Origin: an uncultured Granulosicoccaceae bacterium
Lineage (GTDB): Bacteria; Pseudomonadota; Gammaproteobacteria; JABXHR01
Assembly: GCA_937921805.1 (NCBI GenBank)
Contig: CAKZUS010000112.1
Span: 1 to 12,529 of the forward strand
Reading direction: 5' to 3'
DNA: 12,529 nucleotides
Part shown: positions 1 to 6,463 of the stretch, one piece after another
How the letters are laid out: every line of letters starts with the position of its first letter
Numbering within the stretch: the first letter of the stretch is position 1
Made by a program: the position numbers and the translations under genes
Notes under the pieces: generated by a model
Seen by the model: the letters and a program-made list of their open reading frames with translations, nothing else
Database searches by the model: none
What the model was told of the DNA's origin: nothing

Positions 1-75
1 GGCAAGGCAGCGGGGGCTGGGGCAATATTCATCCGTGATGTCGGGTTTTTGTCAGTCCTTAGTGTAAAAATCCTG

Positions 76-1677
76 TTACTGACGCTCAGTGAGCAGGATC
101 ACAATAGACACTAGTAGGCCTACAACAAAAAGCGACTGCCAATCTTGCACAAAAGCCATTTGTAACGATTGCGGTACAGACAACCACAACCCCCCTACAC
201 TGCCTGCTGCGAGAATCCAGGCAAAGCGACGCCAGGGGCGCGGGCGCTGCCCACGCAGTGCGCGCAATTGCTCGGTGAGCTCTTGATGACGTCGCTCACT
301 AGAGGCCAAATGCTCGTGAACCAAGCGCGGCAGAGCGGGGAGAAGATTCGCGTACTGGGGGCCTTCTTGCAGGAGCTTTTTTCGCAGCGCACGGGGGCCA
401 CTCTGCTCGCTCATCCAGCGCTCAAGATAGGGCTTGGCAGTCGTCCATAGGTCCAACTGGGGGTAGAGTTCGCGGCCGAGGCCTTCGATATTGAGAAGGG
501 TTTTTTGCAGCAAGACCAACTGCGGCTGGATCTGCATCTCGTAGCGCCGCGCGATTTGGAACAAGCGCAGCAACACCATGCCAAAAGAAATTTGGTCGAG
601 TGGCTTTTCGAAAATCGGCTCAGCCACCGTGCGAATCGCCGACTCAAAGTCTTCGACCCGCGTATGCGCAGGCACCCAACCAATGGCGACGTGCATCTCC
701 GCCACACGGCGATAGTCGCGATGAAAAAACGCCAGCAGATTGTGCGCTAGGTATTCGCGGTCTTCGTGGGTCAGTGAGCCAACGATGCCAAAATCGACCG
801 AGACATAGCTCGGCGTGTCCGGCTGAGAGGGGTCCACAAAGATATTGCCCGGATGCATATCGGCATGGAAGAAGTTATCGCGAAAGACCTGTGTGAAGAA
901 AATCTCGACGCCGCGCTGGGCCAGCACCTCCAGATTGACTTTAGCGTCGCGTAGGGCCTGGATATCTGAGACCGGAATGCCGACGATGCGCTCAATCGTG
1001 AGCACGCGACGGCGCGTCAACGGCCAATGCACCTCTGGGGTGTACAGCAGGCCTGAGTCTTTGAAATGGCGCCGAAAGGTCGCGGCGTTGGCCGCTTCGC
1101 GCTGCAGGTCTAGCTCGTCAAAGAGCGTTTTCTCGAACTCGGCCACCACCTCGACCGGACGCAGGCGATGCCCAATCGCGACAAAACGATGCACCAGCCG
1201 CGCCATCAGATACATCAGCGACACATCGCGGGCGATGGTGTTCTCGATCTTGGGGCGCAGCACTTTGACCACCACCTCGCGCCCGTCGAGCAGCGTGGCG
1301 GTGTGCACTTGCGCGATACTTGCGGCCGCCAGCGGTTCGGCGTCAAAGCTGGCGTAGCAATCGCTAATAGGGGCTTTCAGCTCGCGCTCGATTTCAGCCA
1401 TCGCCATAGCGGAATCAAACGGCGGCACTTGGTCTTGGAGCTTGGCCAGTTCTGTCGCAATATCAACAGGCAGCAAATCCGGTCGGGTGGAGAGCGTCTG
1501 GCCTAGCTTGACGAACACCGGCCCCAGCGACTCCAGCGTGCTACGCAGCGCCGCGCCGCGACTCTCTGGAGGCGAGCGTGGCCACCAACGCGGCAATACC
1601 AGCGTGTCGAGTCGTTCGCGCCAAATAACGCGAGTGATCGTGGTGATGCGGCCCAGATCTCGAAACCAGCCTAACAC
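76..1677 (-). CDS. ubiB: UbiB, ABC1/ADCK-family atypical kinase/ATPase for ubiquinone biosynthesis
   Basis: UbiB is a membrane-anchored atypical protein-kinase-like ATPase needed for ubiquinone (coenzyme Q) synthesis; its exact reaction is still debated. From the GTG start at 1677 the protein is 533 residues, close to the roughly 545 usual for the family. Visible motifs are the family KxGQ motif (KLGQ, about 57-60), the alanine-rich loop (AAASIAQVH, about 117-125), the ATP-site lysine in VVVKVLRP (about 138), the catalytic HADMHPGN (about 271-278) and the metal-binding DFG (about 295-297). Two hydrophobic C-terminal segments (about 488-504 and 514-530) fit the known membrane anchor. The frame stays open to a TTG at 1725 inside ubiE. 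I prefer the GTG at 1677, 13 bases after the ubiE stop, because it gives the usual N-terminus and suggests translational coupling; no strong Shine-Dalgarno is visible. Identity is near certain, the start is not. Confidence 0.95.
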   Translation of the reverse strand: MLGWFRDLGRITTITRVIWRERLDTLVLPRWWPRSPPESRGAALRSTLESLGPVFVKLGQTLSTRPDLLPVDIATELAKLQDQVPPFDSAMAMAEIERELKAPISDCYASFDAEPLAAASIAQVHTATLLDGREVVVKVLRPKIENTIARDVSLMYLMARLVHRFVAIGHRLRPVEVVAEFEKTLFDELDLQREAANAATFRRHFKDSGLLYTPEVHWPLTRRRVLTIERIVGIPVSDIQALRDAKVNLEVLAQRGVEIFFTQVFRDNFFHADMHPGNIFVDPSQPDTPSYVSVDFGIVGSLTHEDREYLAHNLLAFFHRDYRRVAEMHVAIGWVPAHTRVEDFESAIRTVAEPIFEKPLDQISFGMVLLRLFQIARRYEMQIQPQLVLLQKTLLNIEGLGRELYPQLDLWTTAKPYLERWMSEQSGPRALRKKLLQEGPQYANLLPALPRLVHEHLASSERRHQELTEQLRALRGQRPRPWRRFAWILAAGSVGGLWLSVPQSLQMAFVQDWQSLFVVGLLVSIVILLTERQ

Positions 1678-1690
1678 TACGCTGCACCCG

Positions 1691-2434
1691 TCACGAGAGC
1701 CGCACTCCACGGTGCAAGGCCACAATGCCGCCGGTCATATTGACGTAATCGCTGCGCTCAAAGCCCGCGCCCTTGATCATGCTCAAAAGGGTCTCTTGGT
1801 CGGGGTGCATGCGAATGCTCTCGGCAAGATATTGGTAGCTATCAGCATCTTGTGTAACCCATTGGCCCAACTTGGGCAGTACTTTGAACGAGTACTGGTC
1901 ATACAGCTCGCGTAGCATCTGCGAAGTCGGCTGCGAGAACTCCAACACCAGCAGTCGCCCACCAGGGCGCAGGACGCGATAGAGCTCGTTGAGCGCCGCT
2001 TGCTTGTCCGTGACATTGCGCAAACCAAAGGCCATTGCCGCGCAATGGAAGCTTTTGTCGGCAAAGGGCAGCTTTTCGGCATTCGCCAGCACATAGCGCA
2101 TGGGATCGACGATGCCGGCATTGAGCAGGCGATCGCGCCCGACTCGCAGCATCGATTCGTTGATATCAGCGAGCACCACCTCGCCCTCTGGGCCAACGCG
2201 TTTGGCAAAGGCCCGCGATAAATCGCCCGTGCCGCCAGCGAGATCGAGCACACGTTGCCCCGGGCGCACAGCGCTGCAAGCAAGGGTGAGATGCTTCCAG
2301 ATCCGATGAACCCCGAACGACATCAAGTCATTCATCAGGTCATAGCGATCGGCAACGGAGTCAAACACCTCCCCGACTAGGCGGTGTTTGTCTTGGGTAG
2401 CGACCTCACGGTAGCCAAAGTGTGTAGTGTCCAT
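1691..2434 (-). CDS. ubiE: UbiE, ubiquinone/menaquinone C-methyltransferase
   Basis: This SAM-dependent enzyme C-methylates the benzoquinol intermediate of ubiquinone (2-polyprenyl-6-methoxy-benzoquinol) and, where menaquinone is made, demethylmenaquinol. The 247-residue protein carries SAM motif I VLDLAGGTGD (62-71), the acidic end of strand 2 (LADINESML, 88-96), the UbiE signature GLRNVTD (137-143), RVLRPGGRL (153-161) and the family C-terminal signature YLAESIRMHPDQETLL (202-217). It ends GGIVALHRG plus a short tail, as UbiE proteins do. The start is the ATG at 2434, with the normal N-terminus FGYREV. No Shine-Dalgarno is visible; instead TACAAT lies six bases upstream of the ATG (see findings). 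It is the first gene of an apparent ubiE-ubiB unit. The ubiJ gene that separates these two in Escherichia coli is absent. Confidence 0.97.
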   Translation of the reverse strand: MDTTHFGYREVATQDKHRLVGEVFDSVADRYDLMNDLMSFGVHRIWKHLTLACSAVRPGQRVLDLAGGTGDLSRAFAKRVGPEGEVVLADINESMLRVGRDRLLNAGIVDPMRYVLANAEKLPFADKSFHCAAMAFGLRNVTDKQAALNELYRVLRPGGRLLVLEFSQPTSQMLRELYDQYSFKVLPKLGQWVTQDADSYQYLAESIRMHPDQETLLSMIKGAGFERSDYVNMTGGIVALHRGVRLS

Positions 2435-2451
2435 GGGGGTATTGTACGGTG

Positions 2452-2474
2452 TGACGCTTCACTTTACCGCGTCA
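2452..2474. promoter_or_regulatory. Dyad TGACGC-N11-GCGTCA upstream of ubiE
   Basis: A perfect 6-base inverted repeat, TGACGC (2452-2457) and GCGTCA (2469-2474), is centred about 30 bases upstream of the ubiE ATG. It lies just upstream of a TACAAT hexamer (minus strand, 2446-2441) that could be a -10 element. The position would suit an operator over a promoter. No specific regulator is recognised, and a 6-base dyad can arise by chance. Confidence 0.3.
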
Positions 2475-2616
2475 AAAATGCAGCATCAGCGATTTATCTG
2501 CACGGTATATTGGCGCAGCGTGAGCGCTGAGAGCGATCAAATGCGCGCCAGCTCGCAATAGTCACCCCGCATGCAAACTCACAATAGAGGCCTACTCACC
2601 ACTGAGCGAAAGCATC

Positions 2617-2835
2617 ATGCTGTGGACTGTCTATACGCTGCTAGGAAGCGCCCTGGTGGCGGCACTGAGTTGGCCACTGTGGTTCAGTGGCCAGCAGTAT
2701 TTTGATCATTGCTGGCGCTTGGCGACCCGTGCTTATGACGGACAAGGAGCGTGGGGAGACGAAGCCCGCGTGTATGCCTGGCTGCTGTCGTCTGTCGCGC
2801 TGAGCGTCACCACGATGACGGTAATTTCATCGTAG
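2617..2835 (+). CDS. Small putative membrane protein, unrecognised
   Basis: A 72-residue ORF lies between the divergent ubiE and the convergent fpr. It begins at an ATG with a weak GAGCGA purine stretch 7 bases upstream. The protein has two hydrophobic segments (about 3-23 and 52-70). They are separated by a polar loop with aromatic and charged residues (about 26-51, containing FDHCWRLATRAYDGQG), as expected for a hairpin inner-membrane protein. Third codon positions are mostly G or C like the neighbouring genes, which supports real coding. It reads as a single-gene unit in the opposite direction to its neighbours. I do not recognise the family and assign no function. It could also be a chance ORF, although without it there would be a gap of about 445 bases here. 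Confidence 0.5.
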   Translation: MLWTVYTLLGSALVAALSWPLWFSGQQYFDHCWRLATRAYDGQGAWGDEARVYAWLLSSVALSVTTMTVISS

Positions 2836-2841
2836 CCACTT

Positions 2842-2867
2842 AGCCACTTATCTATCTACCAGTGGCT
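2842..2867. terminator. Hairpin between the small ORF and fpr, possible bidirectional terminator
   Basis: AGCCACT (2842-2848) pairs with AGTGGCT (2861-2867) around a 12-base loop. It lies in the 44-base gap between two convergent stop codons. The left arm is the second of two tandem copies of TAGCCACT (2833-2848), the first of which includes the stop codon of the small ORF. There is no clear T-run on either side, so it is at best a weak intrinsic terminator. Confidence 0.3.
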
Positions 2868-2879
2868 ATCTCTCAGCGG

Positions 2880-3656
2880 CTATTTCTCGACGAAGGCCCG
2901 CTCGATCACATAGTCGCCCTGCTCGCCGCGCCGTGGGCTGATCACAAAGCCGCGCGTATTGAGTAGCTCGCGCGTATCGGCCAACATCGCCGGACCGCCA
3001 CAGATCATGGCGCGGTCGGTCTCGGGATTCAGTGGCTCAATATCTAGGTCGCTCCACAGCTGCCCCGACTCGACGAGAGCCGTCAGGCGCCCCTGGTGCG
3101 CGAAATCCTCCCGCGTCACTGCAGGGTAGTAGCGCAGTTGCGCCCTGACCATCTCGCCCAAGAATTCATGCTCTGGCAGCTCTTCGCTAATGAACTCCTG
3201 ATACGCCAGCTCATTCTTCCAGCGCACGCCGTGCAGGAGAATCACCTGCTCGAATTGCTCGTACACATCAGGGTCTTGAATCAACGGCAAGAACGCGGCA
3301 AGGCCCGTGCCGGTAGCGAATAAAAACAAGCGCTTGCCAGGGCGTAGGTCATCAATAACCAGTGTGCCGGTGGGCTTGCTGCTCACCAACACCTCGTCAC
3401 CTTCGCTCAGGTGTTGTAAGCGCGAAGTGAGGGCGCCGTCCTGGACTTTGATGCTAAAGAACTCAAAGTGGTCTTCGTAGTTGGGGCTAGCGACGCTATA
3501 GGCTCGCATCAGGGGCTTGCCCTCGACTTCGAGACCCAGCATGACAAACTCACCATTGCGAAAACGCATCCCGGGCGCCCGGGTCGTGCGAAAGCTAAAA
3601 AGTGTATCGTTCCAGTGATGAACGCTCAAAACGCGTTCGCGGGCAAATTTAGACAT
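2880..3656 (-). CDS. fpr: Ferredoxin/flavodoxin-NADP+ reductase, bacterial subclass
   Basis: Fpr is a cytoplasmic FAD enzyme that moves electrons between NADPH and ferredoxin or flavodoxin, often serving the oxidative-stress response and Fe-S repair. The 258-residue length equals that of the Azotobacter/Pseudomonas enzymes. The FAD-binding domain carries RAYSVASP (51-58). The NADP-binding domain carries FATGTGLAAFLPL (113-125), LHGVRWKNELAY (141-152) and MICGGPAML (217-225), where C219 and the following glycines are the usual nicotinamide-site residues. The C-terminus ERAFVEK is the characteristic tail of this subclass. The start is the ATG at 3656, giving the expected MSKF-type N-terminus; no Shine-Dalgarno is evident. 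It is monocistronic, with 213 bases of leader and intergenic DNA upstream. Confidence 0.95.
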   Translation of the reverse strand: MSKFARERVLSVHHWNDTLFSFRTTRAPGMRFRNGEFVMLGLEVEGKPLMRAYSVASPNYEDHFEFFSIKVQDGALTSRLQHLSEGDEVLVSSKPTGTLVIDDLRPGKRLFLFATGTGLAAFLPLIQDPDVYEQFEQVILLHGVRWKNELAYQEFISEELPEHEFLGEMVRAQLRYYPAVTREDFAHQGRLTALVESGQLWSDLDIEPLNPETDRAMICGGPAMLADTRELLNTRGFVISPRRGEQGDYVIERAFVEK

Positions 3657-3674
3657 AGTGAACTGAAGTCAAAG

Positions 3675-3761
3675 CGCCACTTCTGGCGACGGTGCTGGGG
3701 CTAGCAAATAAGGCCCCAAGTCTGCCACAGACACTGTAGAGCTTGTTGGGAAACACCCGAC
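3675..3761. promoter_or_regulatory. Cluster of three inverted repeats upstream of fpr
   Basis: Within about 105 bases upstream of the fpr ATG lie three inverted repeats: CGCCA-N4-TGGCG (3675-3688), TGGGGC-N11-GCCCCA (3696-3718) and an imperfect TGTTGGG-N5-CCCGACA (3744-3762, one mismatch). No run of T follows them, so terminators are unlikely. They could be leader hairpins or operators. The outermost one has the general shape of a LysR-type box, and fpr genes of pseudomonads are controlled by such a regulator. The link to a regulator is inference only. No convincing -35/-10 pair was found. Confidence 0.25.
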
Positions 3762-3869
3762 AGAATGCGGCGCAATCTTGTCTCAACGGCCTCTCAGCTC
3801 TCTCTCCATTGCGCCTCAACCTCGCCGCAGCCTCGCTGCAGTCTCGCGACTATTGACGCTTGGCCCTGC

Positions 3870-4787
3870 TCACAACCAGCGTCGATCTAGGCCCATATCC
3901 ATATAAGAATTTGGGCTTTCGATAGGCTCCAAATGGGTGGACATAGTGCTATGTGGCAAGTACTCCAGTAATTCTTTCTCTATCTCTTCAAGCAGCGTGT
4001 GGCCTCTATCCACGCTCCAATACCCTGGCACCAAAACGTGCAAGTTAATAAAGCGCCGCCGCCCAGCCGCCCGCGTACGCAGAGCATGAAAACGGACATC
4101 GCCATCGTTATTTTCGCGAAATTTATCCAATACCTTGTGGATCTGTTGCAAGTCATCCTGCGGCAACGACGCATCCAGTAGGCCATCGACGGCACTACGC
4201 GCCAATTCATAGCCCTCAATCGCGATCATGACCGCCACTAGCAGCGCCACCAGGGGATCGAGCCAGTAGATCTCGCTCCAATACGCCAACCAGACCCCTA
4301 CCAAAACGCCGATAGTGGTTTTCACATCAACGCCGAGGTGCACCGCGTCGGCCTGCAAAGACACCGACCGCAGGCGCTGGCCCGCACGGTGCAGCACCCA
4401 GGCCAAGCTGGCATTCAGTAGCGTCGCGAGCAGCGCCAGCACGCTACCGAGCTGGATTTGCACAATGGGAGCGGCTTCAAACAAACGATCAATAGCCGCC
4501 CAGGCAATACCTGCGCTGGTTGCCAACACCATGCCCGCAATCACACCGCTGCAGAAATACTCAATTTTGTCTCGCCCATATGGGTAGTGCTCATCGCTAG
4601 GCAAGCTGGCCAGATACAGGGCTAACCAAGCCAGAGCGCTAGAGAAAATATTGACCAAGCTCTCTAGCGCATCGGAAAACAGGCCCACCGAGCCGGTGAG
4701 CCACCAAGCGCCCCCTTTGAGCATAAACACACTAAACGCCACACACAGAGCTAACTGCGCGTACAGGCTAGCAGGGCGATCTTTCAT
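3870..4787 (-). CDS. CDF-family (cation diffusion facilitator) divalent metal efflux protein
   Basis: This is an inner-membrane proton-coupled exporter of divalent metals (Zn, Fe, Mn, Co or Cd; the substrate cannot be told from sequence). From the ATG at 4787 it is 305 residues, normal for FieF/YiiP-like proteins. There are six hydrophobic segments, then a cytoplasmic domain of about 90 residues rich in His and acidic residues. The TM1-TM2 signature TGSVGLFSDALESLVN occupies about 31-46. HPYG-like HYPYGRDKIEYF is at about 67-78, and the TM5 metal motif ADAVHLGVD has its His and Asp at about 150 and 154. The frame extends to a TTG at 4811, but the ATG at 4787 has an AGAAG about 7 bases upstream. 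It starts 48 bases after the AhpD-like gene, probably co-transcribed. By eye, the TM2 residues aligned to the two FieF aspartates are Glu and Asn. Confidence 0.92.
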   Translation of the reverse strand: MKDRPASLYAQLALCVAFSVFMLKGGAWWLTGSVGLFSDALESLVNIFSSALAWLALYLASLPSDEHYPYGRDKIEYFCSGVIAGMVLATSAGIAWAAIDRLFEAAPIVQIQLGSVLALLATLLNASLAWVLHRAGQRLRSVSLQADAVHLGVDVKTTIGVLVGVWLAYWSEIYWLDPLVALLVAVMIAIEGYELARSAVDGLLDASLPQDDLQQIHKVLDKFRENNDGDVRFHALRTRAAGRRRFINLHVLVPGYWSVDRGHTLLEEIEKELLEYLPHSTMSTHLEPIESPNSYMDMGLDRRWL

Positions 4788-4835
4788 TGCACGCTTCTGC
4801 GAGATCGACAAAATCCGTGCAAGCGGGCAAGTATC

Positions 4836-5339
4836 CTAGGCAGGCGTGTCATTGATATGGTTAAACCAGTTGGTAAAGCTAATCGTCGCTGCAGCCATGG
4901 CAAGGTCGACCCAAGCATCCTCGCCAAAGCCCTGATCACTTAGTGCAGCAAGCTGGGCATCACTAATCGTGTTCGTGTCTATCAATGAGTGTAGCGCTTC
5001 TAGCAAGCAATCTAAGCGCGCATCGCCACTGGGTTGCTGTGCCAGCAAACGCTCCGCCTGCTCCGGGGGGATGCCTGCCGCAAGCGCTTTCTTGTGGTGG
5101 GTATTGCGACAAAAGCCGCATTCGTTGCGCACGCTCATGTAGAGCTTGATCATTTCGATATCACGCACCGACAGTGCACACTGCTCAAGCGCGCGTTCCA
5201 TGCCCATATAGGCGATAAAACTCGGCTCGCTATTGCCTATTTGGCGGTACAAAGCGGGCGCTTTGCTCAGACCTGTCGTCTGTTCTAGTGCGCGCATGGC
5301 CTCGTCGGAGAGAGCCGCAGGAGTAGAGAATCGGATCAT
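4836..5339 (-). CDS. AhpD-like alkylhydroperoxidase / carboxymuconolactone decarboxylase-family protein
   Basis: This 167-residue cytoplasmic protein has the AhpD core fold. The full catalytic arrangement known from Mycobacterium AhpD can be read: E62-X11-C74-X2-C77-X3-H81 (sequence around it: SVRNECGFCRNTHHKKA). Such proteins use the Cys pair to reduce peroxides or to pass electrons from a dihydrolipoyl donor; many family members have unknown substrates. No lipoyl partner or peroxiredoxin AhpC is nearby. The start is the ATG at 5339; no Shine-Dalgarno is evident, but an AT-rich tract (5351-5362) just upstream may hold a promoter. The CDF exporter follows after 48 bases, which hints at a small metal/oxidant-stress operon. 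The family call is firm, the physiological role is not. Confidence 0.88.
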   Translation of the reverse strand: MIRFSTPAALSDEAMRALEQTTGLSKAPALYRQIGNSEPSFIAYMGMERALEQCALSVRDIEMIKLYMSVRNECGFCRNTHHKKALAAGIPPEQAERLLAQQPSGDARLDCLLEALHSLIDTNTISDAQLAALSDQGFGEDAWVDLAMAAATISFTNWFNHINDTPA

Positions 5340-5389
5340 CGGGTAAGCCCATAAAAATATTTAGGCTACCAGAAGCTTGCGCTATGTGG

Positions 5390-5414
5390 CGTGCACGCAC
5401 GCTTGGCGTGCACG
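5390..5414. terminator. Strong GC hairpin downstream of cheV
   Basis: CGTGCACGC (5390-5398) pairs with GCGTGCACG (5406-5414): a perfect 9-base stem with a 7-base loop, 22 bases after the cheV stop. The arms are also direct repeats, because TGGCGTGCACG occurs at 5387-5397 and 5404-5414 and the unit is itself palindromic. No T-run follows in the cheV direction, so it may be a 3'-end stabiliser, a weak terminator, or tandem operators for the gene starting at 5339. Confidence 0.45.
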
Positions 5415-5436
5415 TTCTAGGATGAAGCTTGAGTCG

Positions 5437-6375
5437 TTAGGCGGCGCGACGGATGCGCTTGTCCATCTTCAAGGCGATCCACTTATCGCACAGCTCTACC
5501 AGCTTGGTGAACTGTGGCTTGGCAAGCTGCTCGCTCGCCCCCACTTGCTCACCTTTTTTCTGGTTGTCATCAGAGACCAGGGAACTGAACAAGATCACGG
5601 GCACATCGTTGCAGAGCTCTTCCTTACGAATATTACGCGTCAGTGCCAAGCCGTCCATCAGCGGCATCTCGATGTCAGTAATCACGACATCTGGCACCAC
5701 CTCTGACTTCAAATCGTGCTCTAGCTGTGTCCACAAATCGAAGCCATTGGGGTAGACCAACACGTTGGTATAGCCACTATTGCGCAGCGTGGTGGCGATG
5801 GTCTTGCGAATCACAGGACTGTCATCGGCGATCATCAGACGATGTGCGGCGCGGTCCACTTGGTATTCGGTTTCCGCCACCCGGTCATTGCCCTGCTCGC
5901 GGCAGAACATGCTGGCGTAGATCGATTCAAAATCAATCATCGGAATCAGGCGGTTGTTGAGGTTCAAAATGCCTGTCACCTGACTGTGCTCCCATTGGCT
6001 GACATCGGGCATCGGCTGAATCATGCTCCAGCTAGCACGGAAAATCTGCTCGACCCCTTCGACCAAAAACGCACAGCGCGCGTCGCTGAACTCCGTCACG
6101 ATGACGCAATGCTTACTGGCATCGACTTGCTTGGGCATCACGTCAAAATAATGATGCAACCCCACGAGAGGCAGTGTACGGCCGCGCAGGTTGATCATGC
6201 CCAGCATTGCTTTGGGTTGATCAGGGCACTTAGTGACCTGAGTTGGGGTAATAATCTCACGGACTTTGGCCACATTCACGCCATAGGAGTCGGAGCCAAG
6301 TTTAAATACCAGCACCTCAAACTCGTTAGTCCCTGATTCTAAAAGTATCCCTGTGTCGTTGATGTTCGAAGCCAT
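5437..6375 (-). CDS. cheV: CheV chemotaxis coupling protein (CheW domain plus receiver domain)
   Basis: CheV couples chemoreceptors to the CheA kinase and can be phosphorylated, which is thought to tune adaptation. From the ATG at 6375 it is 312 residues, the usual length. The N-terminal CheW-like domain (about 15-165) contains FKLGSDSYGVNVAKVREI, the core MINLRGRTLPLVGL (about 60-73) and VTGILNLNNRLIPMIDFE. The C-terminal receiver (about 180-305) has the acidic pair D184/D185 (LMIADDSPVIRK), phospho-acceptor D234 in ITDIEMPLMDG, and K286 in LAKPQF. The frame extends to a TTG at 6396, but the ATG at 6375 is preceded by AAAGG with a 7-base gap, so I chose it. It appears monocistronic; no other chemotaxis or flagellar gene is in the window, which is common for cheV. 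Confidence 0.95.
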   Translation of the reverse strand: MASNINDTGILLESGTNEFEVLVFKLGSDSYGVNVAKVREIITPTQVTKCPDQPKAMLGMINLRGRTLPLVGLHHYFDVMPKQVDASKHCVIVTEFSDARCAFLVEGVEQIFRASWSMIQPMPDVSQWEHSQVTGILNLNNRLIPMIDFESIYASMFCREQGNDRVAETEYQVDRAAHRLMIADDSPVIRKTIATTLRNSGYTNVLVYPNGFDLWTQLEHDLKSEVVPDVVITDIEMPLMDGLALTRNIRKEELCNDVPVILFSSLVSDDNQKKGEQVGASEQLAKPQFTKLVELCDKWIALKMDKRIRRAA

Positions 6376-6463
6376 GTTTACGCCTTTAGCCAGCAAAATA
6401 GTCGGAGTTGTCCCCGATATTCAGCGACCGCATTGCCGGTCAGCTTTAGGGGAGCATCATGGA

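Noticed and set aside
1..32. Possible start of a further minus-strand gene downstream of ubiB (ATG at 32, about ten Ala/Pro-rich codons to the edge).
   Set aside because: Only ten codons are visible, there is no good ribosome-binding site and it does not resemble the TatA or HisI N-termini often found here. The left 75 bases show nothing else.
845..1357. 170-residue plus-strand ORF inside ubiB.
   Set aside because: It is antisense to the conserved kinase-like core of UbiB and has a low-complexity Arg/Ser composition typical of a shadow frame.
3820..3841. Two adjacent 11-base units CCTCGCCGCAG and CCTCGCTGCAG between fpr and the CDF gene.
   Set aside because: There are only two imperfect copies in a CT-rich stretch, with no structure or function to attach.
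6390..6463. Sigma-28 (flagellar) promoter before cheV, based on a TAAA block about 15 bases from a partial GCCGATAA-like block.
   Set aside because: The -10 block matches only about five of eight positions and the spacing is off, so it is too weak to annotate.
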